Assembly (NCBI GenBank): GCA_013100805.1
Contig: CP040000.1
Location: forward strand, 744,001-808,000
Direction of reading: 5' to 3'
Source of the DNA: Candidatus Saccharibacteria bacterium oral taxon 488
GTDB taxonomy: Bacteria > Patescibacteriota > Saccharimonadia > Saccharimonadales > Saccharimonadaceae
DNA length: 64,000 nt
Position 1 is the first letter of the stretch. Each line of letters starts with the position of its first letter. A program made the translations under genes and the position numbers. Shown here one piece after another: positions 17,174-26,408 of the stretch. The notes under the pieces were generated by a model. That model had not been told where the DNA came from and made no database searches. It saw only the letters and a list, made by a program, of their open reading frames with translations.

Positions 17174-17875
17174 ATGAACGGAAAAACCTGGGCTATCTTT
17201 GCAATCGTTGTCGCGGCTGTCGTCGGCGGTATGATTTATCTGTCAACACAGAATCGTTTGAACGTTAGTGATATCTCAAATGACGCAGCTATGCGCATCA
17301 TACCGGCCGAAGCGCGCACTGGTGACATCGGTGAGCACACGATCGGCAACACCAACGGCAAAGTTGTGATGATCGAATACGGCGACTACCAATGCCCGGG
17401 CTGCCGCACTGCCGCACCAGAGGCCAAGCGCGTGGCCGAGAAGTACAAGGATCACGTCGCGCTGGTCTTTCGTAATTATCCGATCCCGTCGCTCCATCCA
17501 AACGCCCGAGCGGCGGCGGCGGTCGCCGAGGCAGCTGGACTGCAGGGCAAGTTCTGGGAAATGCACGATCTACTCTACACCAACCAAGGCGCATGGAGTA
17601 ATGCCCGCGCCAAAGAACGCACCGACGTCTTCAGCAGCTACGCCAAGCAGCTGGGCCTGAATGTTGATAAGTTCAATGCTGACCTAGCCGGCAGCGCTGT
17701 CACGAAGAAAATTGACTTTGACGTGGCGGTCGGGCGACAGTTACAAATTGATGGCACACCAACCTTTTTCATCAATGGCAACAAGCTTAACCTCGGTGAC
17801 GCTAGCTCTATCGAAAATGCTGTCAAAGACGCCCTGAAAAAAGCCGGCGTCGCAGTTGATGAAGCAAAAAAATAA
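17174..17875 (+). CDS. Membrane-anchored DsbA-family thioredoxin-fold protein
   Basis: 233 aa. An N-terminal membrane anchor (about 6-25) is followed by a DsbA/DsbG-like domain with the active site CPGC at about 75-78 and the cis-proline loop GTPTFFING. It should oxidise or isomerise disulfides outside the membrane. A GGAGG ribosome site precedes the ATG and TATAAT lies further upstream. It diverges from the CNNM gene and ends in a strong terminator. It is one of three membrane-anchored thioredoxin-fold genes in the window. Confidence 0.9.
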   Translation: MNGKTWAIFAIVVAAVVGGMIYLSTQNRLNVSDISNDAAMRIIPAEARTGDIGEHTIGNTNGKVVMIEYGDYQCPGCRTAAPEAKRVAEKYKDHVALVFRNYPIPSLHPNARAAAAVAEAAGLQGKFWEMHDLLYTNQGAWSNARAKERTDVFSSYAKQLGLNVDKFNADLAGSAVTKKIDFDVAVGRQLQIDGTPTFFINGNKLNLGDASSIENAVKDALKKAGVAVDEAKK

Positions 17876-17912
17876 CATCAAATTGATCAAAAGCATTAAC
17901 TGGTGTCCAAGT

Positions 17913-17945
17913 AAAAATCACCCCGGTGCCTGTGGGGTGATTTTT
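17913..17945. terminator. Bidirectional Rho-independent terminator
   Basis: AAAATCACCCC/GGGGTGATTTT stem with a 9-base loop and T runs on both sides. It closes the DsbA-like gene from the left and the small gene at 17975-18070 from the right. Confidence 0.9.
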
Positions 17946-17974
17946 ATGCCGTCCCTTTTTATGGACAAGCGCAC

Positions 17975-18070
17975 TTATTGTGCTATGTATGTTTGCCATT
18001 TGGCAGGCACCACATCCACTGCGACCTTTTTGCGCCGACTGGTCGACACAACATTGATTGCTATTGGCAT
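17975..18070 (-). CDS. Small basic protein, 31 aa, with its own promoter and terminator
   Basis: ATG at 18070 preceded by AAAGGAG (18081-18087, spacing about 10) and ending in TAA. The peptide begins MPIAINVV, has a basic STSRRKKVAV centre and ends WQTYIAQ. No family is recognised. A consensus promoter lies about 100 bases upstream and a bidirectional terminator 30 bases downstream, which makes this a self-contained transcription unit of about 250 bases. Alternatively the transcript is a structured small RNA and the ORF is incidental. Confidence 0.5.
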   Translation of the reverse strand: MPIAINVVSTSRRKKVAVDVVPAKWQTYIAQ

Positions 18071-18172
18071 GTGTTTCGTACTCCTTTGTACTAGTGCAGC
18101 CTCACGCGCTTCGACCTTTATTGCCCACTTTATGATAAGCAGCGATATGCTTCGGCGCGAGACACATCAGCC

Positions 18173-18201
18173 ATCATAGCAAAGACTGATACGAACGTCA
18201 A
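18173..18201 (-). promoter_or_regulatory. Consensus-like promoter of the small gene
   Basis: TTGACG (18196-18201) and TATGAT (18173-18178) are separated by exactly 17 bases on the minus strand. Transcription should begin near 18166, giving a 5' leader of about 95 bases before the ATG at 18070, unlike the leaderless genes around it. Confidence 0.65.
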
Positions 18202-18238
18202 GCCAGGTCTACCTCTGATCTGACCCCCGATATCAGCC

Positions 18239-19159
18239 TCAAAACAAGCGCAGTCGCTTGGCGAAGATGTACACAATGCCGATGAGCAGCACCGTAAACC
18301 CGGTAATCACCGGATAGGCCCACGCCTCACCTTGAAACGGCAAGGTAATATTCATGCCGTACATACCGTAAAACACATTCGGGATGGCCAGGAGAATGGT
18401 GATGGCGGTCAAGACTTTCATCCGCTGATTAAGGACATTATTGGCGATGGTTGAATAGGCGTTCTGGATGCTGGTGATGGTCTGGCTGTTGGCGGCGACC
18501 ATGACCAGTAATTGCTTGACGTGCAGCACCAGATCACCCAGCGCCTCGAGGTCGCGCACCGTGAACAGGCCGCGGCGATTGAGCGCTAATTGGCCGAGCA
18601 CGCTCGCTAGCCCCTCGAGACTCGAATGAAACTCGTTGAGGCTATCTTCAATAGCTACAAACTCGATAAAGTCAGCGTTTTTCACCTCGTGGCGCGACAG
18701 CCGGTGTCTGGCGGCAGCGATATTACCAGCAAGGTCATGAATCTGTTGTTCGTACGCAGCCACCGCACAAGCGATAGTCGCTGCGAGGAGGGCGCCGGGC
18801 TTGTCGGTCGTAGTTGTGAGAAACGGCTCGGCGGCTCGCGGCGAGAAATTATTGGCAGGATTAATCGTTACAAACTGGGTTTTTGATACAGCGGCCAGTA
18901 GCGGCGCGGTCTTGACCATATCATCCCGAACCAACGGTAGCCGCACAAAGACGTACTCAATACCACCGCTATATTCCATCCGTGGCAGCTCGCGCACATC
19001 GGCCGCGTCACGGACAATATTTTCATCAAGGCCGAACTGCTCGGCGAGTTCGCTTGGACGTAGCGTGCCGCTAACATGCGCCCACACGCCACGATGAAAC
19101 TGATGCGTTCGCCCTAACGAATCACCTGCACATCGCCGCTCAAAGTAGCCCACCGTCAT
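18239..19159 (-). CDS. corA: CorA-family divalent cation transporter
   Basis: 306 aa. A soluble N-terminal funnel domain is followed by a long stalk helix and two C-terminal membrane segments with the signature YGMYGMN before a short loop. CorA pentamers carry Mg2+, Co2+ or Ni2+. The start at 19159 is chosen because TATAAT lies 6 bases upstream (leaderless); the in-frame extension to 19195 would cover that promoter. A second, diverged copy lies at 27041-27949. Confidence 0.92.
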   Translation of the reverse strand: MTVGYFERRCAGDSLGRTHQFHRGVWAHVSGTLRPSELAEQFGLDENIVRDAADVRELPRMEYSGGIEYVFVRLPLVRDDMVKTAPLLAAVSKTQFVTINPANNFSPRAAEPFLTTTTDKPGALLAATIACAVAAYEQQIHDLAGNIAAARHRLSRHEVKNADFIEFVAIEDSLNEFHSSLEGLASVLGQLALNRRGLFTVRDLEALGDLVLHVKQLLVMVAANSQTITSIQNAYSTIANNVLNQRMKVLTAITILLAIPNVFYGMYGMNITLPFQGEAWAYPVITGFTVLLIGIVYIFAKRLRLF

Positions 19160-19195
19160 GCAAAAATTATACCCCAGAAAACACCACTCTGGCAA

Positions 19196-20848
19196 TTAGC
19201 CGCGCAGTCGCTTTTCCCGAACCGGCATGACTGCAATCATCGCAACAACCATCAGCCCCGAACTGATCAAGAATACCTGATGCAGACCATCGGTAAACGC
19301 ATGGAGAATGACATTGGTAAATTCATCCTGCTGGCGGCTAAATTGCTGTTTTGCCCGGGCCTGAGCCGGTGCTGGTAGCCGCTCAAACTCTTGAGCTGCC
19401 GCCCGAGCGATCGTCTCTTTTTGAGCATTCAGCCGCAGCAACACATCAGCGTTCAGCTCACCAGATAGCATCTGCTGGGCAGCCGGTGAGCGCTGTAAGC
19501 TCTGGATGTATGGCAGCTGATGTGGATCGCCAACATGTGCTAGGATGCCAGCGGTTAATATGCCCGATAATACTGCCGCACCAATTGTCGAGCCCAGCCC
19601 ACGGAACAGCTGCACGCTGGAGGTCGCCGCACCGAGGTCTTTTTGCGTAAACTCATTCTGCACCGCCAAGGTCAAGATCGGCATCGCCGCGCCGAATCCA
19701 AGCCCAACAAATACCGCCACGATAGCTTCGTGCCAATATGGCGATTCTGGCTGTAGAATTGTTAGCACGGCGACACCGACCGCCGTTAGCCCAAAACCGG
19801 CCACTATCCAGCGTTTATATGCACCGGTTTTAGCAACCAGCCGACCGATAGTTATGGAGCTTGTTATGCTACCCGCCACCATCGGCAGCAGCATCAGCCC
19901 GGCTTGCGAGGCAGTAGCACCAAACACTTGCTGGTTAAACTGTGTTAGATATAAAATTGCCCCCATAAAGGCCGCGCCAAACAGGCTAGCTGCCGCCATA
20001 ATCAAACTATATGTCCGATTGGCAAAGAACCGTAGCGGCAGAATCGGCTGCTTGGCTCGCCGCTCGATCAGCACAAAACTCAGCGCCGCCAGTACTGATA
20101 TCGTTAGTAGCATGCCCTGAACCAACGCTAGGCTAACACCGCGCTCGATTAGTCCCTTAAAGATCATCTCTGTGTTGTCTACCGCCAGCACCAGTGTCGC
20201 CAGAGCAATGGTGATAAACAGCGCGCCGAGGTAATCGGGCTTGTGCGTGCGGTCATGCTTGATCTGCGGGCAGTAGCGAATGATGAGTACGGCGGCGATC
20301 ACGCCGATCGGCACATTGATCAAGAACGTCCAGCGCCAATCACTAACCATGCCAAATAGCGACACACCATCTGTCAGCCAACCACCGATTAACGGCCCAG
20401 CTACTGAACTCATCCCAAAGACCGCACCAAACAGTCCTTGCCATTTACTACGTTCCTTTGGCGGAAAGAGATCACCAACAATAGTAAAGGCATTCGCAGT
20501 GATGATACCGCCGCCGATGCCCTGCAGCGCCCGCCACGCGATCAGCCACTCGACTGTCGGCGCCAGGCCGCTCAGTAGCGAGCCGATGGTAAAGATACTC
20601 ACTCCGGCGAGTAACAGCGGCTTGCGGCCATACATGTCGCTCAACTTACCAGCCAGCGGCACGGTCACCGTGGTGGTCAACATGTAAGCAGTCACGATGA
20701 AGCCAAGCGATGAAAAGCTATTAAATTCCTTGACAATCGCCGCCAGCGCCGTCGAGACAATCGTTTGATCCAGCGCCACCAAAAACAGTGCGCTCATCAC
20801 CGCACTCATGACGATTAGTTTACTTCTGATTGATAATTCGTGTAGCAT
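19196..20848 (-). CDS. DHA2-family (EmrB/QacA-type) MFS drug efflux transporter
   Basis: 550 aa with about 14 membrane segments. Typical features are LDQTIVSTALAAI in helix 1, GKLSDMYGRKP in the loop 2-3 motif A and the GPLIGG antiporter motif C. It should export amphipathic drugs or dyes by proton antiport. A large extracytoplasmic stretch precedes the last helix. AAAGG lies before the ATG and a promoter about 100 bases upstream leaves a leader with no recognised riboswitch. Confidence 0.92.
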   Translation of the reverse strand: MLHELSIRSKLIVMSAVMSALFLVALDQTIVSTALAAIVKEFNSFSSLGFIVTAYMLTTTVTVPLAGKLSDMYGRKPLLLAGVSIFTIGSLLSGLAPTVEWLIAWRALQGIGGGIITANAFTIVGDLFPPKERSKWQGLFGAVFGMSSVAGPLIGGWLTDGVSLFGMVSDWRWTFLINVPIGVIAAVLIIRYCPQIKHDRTHKPDYLGALFITIALATLVLAVDNTEMIFKGLIERGVSLALVQGMLLTISVLAALSFVLIERRAKQPILPLRFFANRTYSLIMAAASLFGAAFMGAILYLTQFNQQVFGATASQAGLMLLPMVAGSITSSITIGRLVAKTGAYKRWIVAGFGLTAVGVAVLTILQPESPYWHEAIVAVFVGLGFGAAMPILTLAVQNEFTQKDLGAATSSVQLFRGLGSTIGAAVLSGILTAGILAHVGDPHQLPYIQSLQRSPAAQQMLSGELNADVLLRLNAQKETIARAAAQEFERLPAPAQARAKQQFSRQQDEFTNVILHAFTDGLHQVFLISSGLMVVAMIAVMPVREKRLRG

Positions 20849-20947
20849 TGTTACCTTTCACGTTATTCAAGTATCAGTAGCCCATAAATGTAAGAACTCT
20901 CCAACTCAACTACTCAGTACGATTTACATCCTGCACCCAAGTGTAGT

Positions 20948-20977
20948 ATTTTACGCCGGACGGGCAGTGGGTGTCAA
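20948..20977 (-). promoter_or_regulatory. Promoter of the efflux gene
   Basis: TTGACA (20972-20977) and TAAAAT (20948-20953) with an 18-base spacer on the minus strand, giving a leader of about 95 bases before the ATG at 20848. The remaining bases up to 21080 show no gene. Confidence 0.55.
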
Positions 20978-21080
20978 GCCGAGCTGCCGCAAGTGACACC
21001 GTGCCGTGAAGTCTATCGACCCAAGCTGTCCTAATACTTACAATGCAAAATAGCCGCAATGACATTCTACGGCAGCAGCC

Positions 21081-21452
21081 TTATAGCGTCGTATCCTTTT
21101 TATAATTTTTCTTAGCCTCTAGCAAGCGGCGATTTTGTTCAACTTTATCTTTGATCTCAAAAATTTCAACTGGATACTTTTTATCTAGTTTAGCAATTTT
21201 TGCAGCAACCGCTTCGGGAATATTGATATCAAATCGGTCGGCAAATTGAATCGCATAGATAATGATGTCAGCCAGCTCGCTTGCCATATCTTCTTTTGTG
21301 CCAATATGCGTGTCGTTCCATTGAAAATATTCAAGCAACTCATTGACCTCCAACGATAACGAAATTGCTAAACCACGTGAATCCTTCGTCCTATCCCACT
21401 GACGAGCACAGACGTGACTCATTACTAATTTTTGTACTTCTTCAAATGTCAT
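21081..21452 (-). CDS. MazG-like nucleotide pyrophosphohydrolase
   Basis: 123 aa. The all-alpha NTP pyrophosphatase core is visible: LSLEVNELLEYFQW then SELADIIIYAIQFAD, giving the E-x2-E...E-x2-D metal site. It resembles dCTP or house-cleaning pyrophosphatases. The start at 21452 is preferred over 21476 because AAAGGAG lies directly upstream of it. The lysine-rich C-terminus probably lies outside the core. Confidence 0.82.
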   Translation of the reverse strand: MTFEEVQKLVMSHVCARQWDRTKDSRGLAISLSLEVNELLEYFQWNDTHIGTKEDMASELADIIIYAIQFADRFDINIPEAVAAKIAKLDKKYPVEIFEIKDKVEQNRRLLEAKKNYKKDTTL

Positions 21453-21526
21453 GCTGTCTCCTTTATCTATTGTCACGTCTATGGTACTACTGATAGCTCA
21501 GTCCCAACCTGGCCTCGCCAAAACTC

Positions 21527-23053
21527 TTACTTGACCAGCCGTAGTCGCTCAACCAGCCAGTCTCTTGGCAGGATTGATAAAAACCAGCCAGCGCGCGGGC
21601 CGGAATCTTTGCTAATGAGCACGCGGTAGATGGTGGTGAAGAGTTCCCGCGGCGGCAGCAAGCCGCTTTCCTTGTAGGCGTAAATTGCTTGATGAAACCA
21701 ATTGCCATCAGCTTCAGCCGGCGCCCCGGTGATATCGTCAGCTAATCGCCGCAGGTATTCTTTTTGCTCTGGCGAAAACTCATCGGGATGTACCTCGTCC
21801 GCTAGGCGAAACTTCAATGACTCAGGCGCCCATCGCTCCAGCCACCGACTGACATAGCCTAGTTCTGTGATAATCACCGTCTCTTCCTCATCGACGATGC
21901 GGACATATTCCGGACTGCGTCGCAAAATTTCCACCGTTTTTGCCGTGTCGCACAACGCCGCTTGGTATGAAATGACCAGATGCGAGAATGGAATTGAGCT
22001 GACCGCTGGATGATTCAGCCCGTCAGTACACAAGAATAATAGCTGTTTGTCGAGCTCATTTTGTGGATACTGCTTCATCGCCGCGAAGTCGTCAACCAGC
22101 CGTACGAGGCTATCGGTCTCGTCAAAGTACAATCGCTTGGCCGGTGAATACCGGAGCATGAAATAGCGCACCACTTCAGGCGGCAACATATCGACAACAT
22201 CATGCGCGTTCACGCCGGTGCCTTTGCTGGCACTCATCTTTTTGGTGTCACCCGTGCGATTGATAAAATCATACGGCACCGGTACTGGCGCATCAATGTC
22301 ATAAACCTCACGGGCGATCCGCCTGCCGGTATCATACGAGCCGCCCTTCGTGGCGTGATCACGGCCAAACGGCTCAACATCAACGCCGAGCAGCCACCAC
22401 CGCCCCGGCCAGTCCAGCCGCCAATCCAACTTTACTTGCCCGTCGTCATACCGAACCGTATTCTCCGAGCCGTCATGGCTACGATAGATAATTGTTTTTG
22501 TATCGCTATCCATTCTGACAAACTGACGATTTTTAAGACGACCATGTTCCATAATCTGAATCGGCGACCATTGATCATCCAACTGCCGACCCGACACCTC
22601 CTGTATGGCTGACTTAGCTTTGTCGATGCGACTCAGAGAGCGCTCGATGGCCGGCACAAAGAAGCCGCTGCGATATTTATCGCTGGCATAGACCACGTCC
22701 ATAGTGACGCCAATTTTATCGGCGCTATCGAGGAATGGCTTCAGGCAAAAATCTCCCCATGAATCATATTGATCATCTGGTGATGGTACCATACAGAGCG
22801 GCATACCCAAGTACTGCTCGTAACTGGCCGGCAGATTGACCGGCACCTTACGAAAGGCGTCGAGGTTGTCTGAAACGTGAACGTGGCGCGCCCGAATGCC
22901 TGCTTGCTTCAGCGCCCGCACTACGGCGTCAGCGATAACGATTTCGCGCAAATGCCCCACATGATACACCCCCGACGGCGACGCACCCGAAGAAACGAGC
23001 ACCTCTTTATCCACATTTCGAAACCGATCGACAATATCATCAAGCCACTTCAT
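21527..23053 (-). CDS. lysS: Class I (archaeal-type) lysyl-tRNA synthetase
   Basis: 508 aa. Class I signatures HVGH at 31-34 and KMSASKG at 272-278, the latter in the family-typical TGDTKKMSASKG context. It charges tRNA-Lys. Most bacteria use the unrelated class II enzyme, so this marks a lineage with the archaeal-type form. The start at 23053 is set by TATAAT 7 bases upstream; the longer ORF to 23104 would include the promoter. Confidence 0.95.
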   Translation of the reverse strand: MKWLDDIVDRFRNVDKEVLVSSGASPSGVYHVGHLREIVIADAVVRALKQAGIRARHVHVSDNLDAFRKVPVNLPASYEQYLGMPLCMVPSPDDQYDSWGDFCLKPFLDSADKIGVTMDVVYASDKYRSGFFVPAIERSLSRIDKAKSAIQEVSGRQLDDQWSPIQIMEHGRLKNRQFVRMDSDTKTIIYRSHDGSENTVRYDDGQVKLDWRLDWPGRWWLLGVDVEPFGRDHATKGGSYDTGRRIAREVYDIDAPVPVPYDFINRTGDTKKMSASKGTGVNAHDVVDMLPPEVVRYFMLRYSPAKRLYFDETDSLVRLVDDFAAMKQYPQNELDKQLLFLCTDGLNHPAVSSIPFSHLVISYQAALCDTAKTVEILRRSPEYVRIVDEEETVIITELGYVSRWLERWAPESLKFRLADEVHPDEFSPEQKEYLRRLADDITGAPAEADGNWFHQAIYAYKESGLLPPRELFTTIYRVLISKDSGPRAGWFLSILPRDWLVERLRLVK

Positions 23054-23111
23054 ATGTGCTATTATACACCATGAAAATATTATTCTGCGCATTAGCCCAA
23101 CCATTTGCCTT

Positions 23112-23621
23112 ATGAATATGCAAAAAGCAGTTATATTATTCGAGAAGATCCGCGACTTGCCATACGGAACAAGTGGTAATAATGGGATGTGGTCATGCTA
23201 CCAAAAATGCGTGTATTTACAGCGAGAATTACAAAAAGTTGACATAGCAAGCCAGTTGTTAATTGGCGTATTTAATTGGCAGGATTTACCAATACCTGAT
23301 CGTATTCTTAAACTACGTCAATGTCGAAACGAGCGACACGCTATACTTCGTGTATTTATTAATGGATCGGTCTGCGACATTGATCCATCAATTGATAACA
23401 AACTCGTATCAATTTTACCAATAGCTCAATGGGATGGAATTTCGAGTACGATAACTATGGCACCTCTCAAACGTCTGCGAATCTACAAACCGCATTCCCT
23501 ACATGAGCGTATTTCGTCGCGATTGCGACATCAATTCTTCGGTTGTAATCCTGAGAAGTTTTACACTGAACTCGATTTGTGGCTAACAGCATATAGAACT
23601 AAGTCTAGATTAACAGAATAA
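23112..23621 (+). CDS. Transglutaminase-like protein (predicted)
   Basis: 169 aa. A cysteine in MWSCYQKCVYL, a histidine in ERHAILRV and an aspartate in CDIDPSID occur in the order and spacing of the Cys-His-Asp triad of the transglutaminase/papain-like fold. No family assignment was certain. The C-terminal part is basic. The sequence is more AT-rich than its neighbours, which hints at transfer. ATGs at 23112 and 23118 are both possible. Confidence 0.5.
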   Translation: MNMQKAVILFEKIRDLPYGTSGNNGMWSCYQKCVYLQRELQKVDIASQLLIGVFNWQDLPIPDRILKLRQCRNERHAILRVFINGSVCDIDPSIDNKLVSILPIAQWDGISSTITMAPLKRLRIYKPHSLHERISSRLRHQFFGCNPEKFYTELDLWLTAYRTKSRLTE

Positions 23622-23661
23622 GAGCAGGAATGGTAGCTACCCTACCGCCAACTCTCAAATT

Positions 23662-24780
23662 TCATTCCCACCTAAACAGCTTAATCGCAGCGACATAGAT
23701 AACGAGAGTCCAGGCAGCGACAGCACCGATTTGCGGCAGAGCCTCGATAAAACTGGCATGCTCAGTCATGATTAAACGGAAACCATCAGTAATCGGCGTC
23801 ATCGGGATAAACTGGGCGGCACCGCGTAACCACTCTGGGAACATGTACAGCGGGAAGAATGCACCAGACAAGAACATCATCGGGAACGAAAGTAAGTTGC
23901 TCAGCGGTGCGGACTGATTTTCATTCTTTGCCCAGCCACCGATCATGAGACCCATACCTACCATCATAAAGGCCGCCAGCACCGCCATAAGGACAAAGAG
24001 CCCCCAATCGCCGCGCATATTAAACTGGAACATCAACATACCAACGACAACCATCATAGTTAGGCTAAGCAGCGAAATAATCGTGTAGTGAATCGCCATA
24101 GAAATAATCAGCTGGCCCGAAGTAAACGGCGCCGCACGCAGACGACGATAGGAGCCGCGCTGCTTTTCGGCTGGCATTTGGTTCGCTAAACCAAAGATAC
24201 CCATACTCATCAAACTAAAGGCGAGTAGTCCTGTAAATGTATAGTCAAACGATTTCAGCTGCTCATCACCGACCGCTTTGCCCGCAGCCTTGAGCGGTGC
24301 CTCTGGCTGGCCCAGATGCTTATTTATTTCATTGGCAATCTGGTTCATCACCGCTGTCAGAGCACTACCAGTTTGCTCGGAGCCTTTGGCGTACAGTACG
24401 TTGATTGTGCCAGTCGGGCGAGCATCCCTGCCCTCGCCCTTAACCTCGCCAAAATCTCTCGGCAGCTCAATAATACCGTTCAATTCCGAACGCTTCATCT
24501 TCTCACGGGCCTCGTCCATATCCTTGACGTCTTTAATTTTAAGAATCGAGTCTTTGGCATTATCCTTAGCGCCCTTGACGAAGTTTTTAGCAAATTCTGT
24601 TTGCGAATTATTGATAATCGCGATGTCAAAGCTGGTCGATTGATTATTAAAAATCGAACCGAACACCAACAGGAAGATGAGCGGAAACAGGAAGGTAAAG
24701 AACAGCGACATTTTATCGCGGATAAAGCGTTTTTGCTGGGCGCGTACTTGCCCGAATACACCAGTCCAATATTTTTTCAT
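23662..24780 (-). CDS. ABC-2 type transporter permease
   Basis: 372 aa. One N-terminal membrane segment (about 25-42), an extracytoplasmic domain of about 140 residues and five further segments, the standard ABC-2 layout used for drug, lipid or polysaccharide export. MPAEKQRGSYRRLRAAP is the usual coupling-helix region. It starts 2 bases after the ATPase gene, so the pair forms one exporter. Confidence 0.9.
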   Translation of the reverse strand: MKKYWTGVFGQVRAQQKRFIRDKMSLFFTFLFPLIFLLVFGSIFNNQSTSFDIAIINNSQTEFAKNFVKGAKDNAKDSILKIKDVKDMDEAREKMKRSELNGIIELPRDFGEVKGEGRDARPTGTINVLYAKGSEQTGSALTAVMNQIANEINKHLGQPEAPLKAAGKAVGDEQLKSFDYTFTGLLAFSLMSMGIFGLANQMPAEKQRGSYRRLRAAPFTSGQLIISMAIHYTIISLLSLTMMVVVGMLMFQFNMRGDWGLFVLMAVLAAFMMVGMGLMIGGWAKNENQSAPLSNLLSFPMMFLSGAFFPLYMFPEWLRGAAQFIPMTPITDGFRLIMTEHASFIEALPQIGAVAAWTLVIYVAAIKLFRWE

Positions 24781-24781
24781 A

Positions 24782-25546
24782 CTAATCCCGAATCGCCTTT
24801 CCTGTTAAGTCAATAAATACATCCTCCAAATTGGCCTGCTCGACAACTTGCTTTTTCTTAAAGCCGCGCGCCAGTAGTTGCTGGATCAGATTATGCGGCG
24901 TATCAATGGTGATGATTTTACCGTTGTCCATAATCGCCAAGCGGTCGCACAGCAGTTCGGCCTCGTCCATATAATGCGTGGTCAGCACAATAGTGATACC
25001 TTCATCGCGAATCTCTTTGATCAAATCCCAGAGATTGCGGCGCGCCTGCGGGTCAAGGCCAGTGGTCGGCTCATCGAGGAACAGCACTGTCGGATTGTTG
25101 ACCAGCGTCGAAGCGATGGCGAAGCGCTGCTTTTGCCCGCCCGAAAGCTGCTCGACGTAGCTTTTGGCTTTGTCAGTTAGCTGCACCTTGGCTAACAGAG
25201 CGTCAGCGTCAACCGTTTGTCCGTACAGGCTGGCAAACATTTTCAATTGTTCACGCAAGGTCAGCTTGTCGTAAAACGTTGTCGATTGTAGCTGGATGCC
25301 GATGATGTTTTTAATGTGCTTCGGCTGCTTAGCAACATCAATCCCGTCAATGGTCGCCGTGCCGCCATCAATCGGCCGGAGCGCCTCGAGCATCTCTAGC
25401 GTCGTCGTCTTGCCGGCGCCATTCGGGCCAAGGATGCCAAAGATCTCGTCTTTCTTGACCTCAAATGATACGTTATCAACAACATTCTTGTCATCGTACG
25501 TTTTGACGAGTTGGTCAACTGTTATGATTGGTTTGGGTTGAGCCAT
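24782..25546 (-). CDS. ABC transporter ATPase of an ABC-2 exporter
   Basis: 254 aa. Walker A GPNGAGKTT, signature LSGGQKQR, Walker B LFLDEPTTGLD and the switch histidine in LTTHYMDEAE. The C-terminus has the short extension of DrrA/CcmA-like exporters. An AAAGGAG ribosome site precedes the ATG. It powers the permease encoded next. Confidence 0.94.
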   Translation of the reverse strand: MAQPKPIITVDQLVKTYDDKNVVDNVSFEVKKDEIFGILGPNGAGKTTTLEMLEALRPIDGGTATIDGIDVAKQPKHIKNIIGIQLQSTTFYDKLTLREQLKMFASLYGQTVDADALLAKVQLTDKAKSYVEQLSGGQKQRFAIASTLVNNPTVLFLDEPTTGLDPQARRNLWDLIKEIRDEGITIVLTTHYMDEAELLCDRLAIMDNGKIITIDTPHNLIQQLLARGFKKKQVVEQANLEDVFIDLTGKAIRD

Positions 25547-25628
25547 ATAAACTCCTTTCCGCGCTCTGTTTTAGCACCGCATACCTTAGCGATAGAATGA
25601 CTCCCTGCCAGCCTATCTTTAGTTAGTC

Positions 25629-25656
25629 ATTATAACACTCTGCGTGGGGTATGCAA
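25629..25656 (-). promoter_or_regulatory. Promoter of the ABC-2 exporter operon
   Basis: TTGCAT (25651-25656) and TATAAT (25629-25634) with a 16-base spacer on the minus strand, about 80 bases before the ATPase start. Confidence 0.5.
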
Positions 25657-25702
25657 CCCGGGAGGACTAGCCAAGCCGACACGATACCGTTATACTAACC
25701 AT

Positions 25703-26359
25703 ATGCCAAAGAAGCCCCACCTCTCCATCACGCAGCCGCGTAGTCGCCTCAAGAAACGGTACGTATTTGCACTGGTGCTGATACCATTAATCGCTGTTTG
25801 TATCAGTCTCGGTGCGCTGTATTGGCCAAAAATTACTCATAAACTTCATTCGCTAGCAGCCGCCGGTAGCATTGATCCATCGCACGGCGAGGCGACATTC
25901 CCGCAGATTGATACCACAAATTTACATCCGACTCGGCAAAAAATTATTAGCCTCGCCAAAACCGAGTTCGAAGCACAATCCGCCGGCACCAAGTTCAGCC
26001 AGGGCGTCCGTGAAGCGTGGTGCGCCGATTTTGTGAGCTGGATCATGCAGCAGGCGGGCGCGCCGCTAAAGAATCCGCACACTGGCGGCTGGCGCATCCC
26101 GGGAACGTTTACCTTACGTGAATATTACGAAGCGGCCGGTCGATTCAAGCCCATCGACTCTGGCTATCAACCGCGGCCGGGCGACGTGGCAATTTACCGC
26201 AATTCACCGGTGTTTGGCGACCATACTAACATCGTCCTTAAAAATAACGACGGCGTTCTGACCACCGTCGGCGGTAATGAAATGAACCGTATCCGCGTAT
26301 TCACCAACCACGACAAGCGCTACAATGGGCTGCTGGGATATGGCGTACTAGCAGAATAA
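25703..26359 (+). CDS. Membrane-anchored CHAP-domain cell-wall hydrolase (predicted)
   Basis: 218 aa. A basic N-terminus and a membrane anchor (about 20-41) lead to an extracytoplasmic CHAP domain with Cys107 in EAWCADFVSW, His174 in GDHTNIVL and a GGNEMN strand. CHAP enzymes cut peptidoglycan as amidases or endopeptidases. In an epibiont it could act on its own wall or on the host wall; sequence cannot decide. TATACT lies 6 bases before the ATG (leaderless). Confidence 0.82.
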   Translation: MPKKPHLSITQPRSRLKKRYVFALVLIPLIAVCISLGALYWPKITHKLHSLAAAGSIDPSHGEATFPQIDTTNLHPTRQKIISLAKTEFEAQSAGTKFSQGVREAWCADFVSWIMQQAGAPLKNPHTGGWRIPGTFTLREYYEAAGRFKPIDSGYQPRPGDVAIYRNSPVFGDHTNIVLKNNDGVLTTVGGNEMNRIRVFTNHDKRYNGLLGYGVLAE

Positions 26360-26408
26360 GCCTGGCCCGTCTGATGCGGGATCGCCGCTGCCTAACCGAG
26401 TCGCCGCA

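Noticed and set aside
18131-18174. 14-codon leader peptide (MADVSRAEAYRCLS) before the small gene
   Set aside because: Its ATG overlaps the -10 box and would lie upstream of the expected transcription start.
17856-18179. 107-aa plus-strand ORF after the DsbA-like gene
   Set aside because: It spans the bidirectional terminator and lies antisense to the small gene; no ribosome site.
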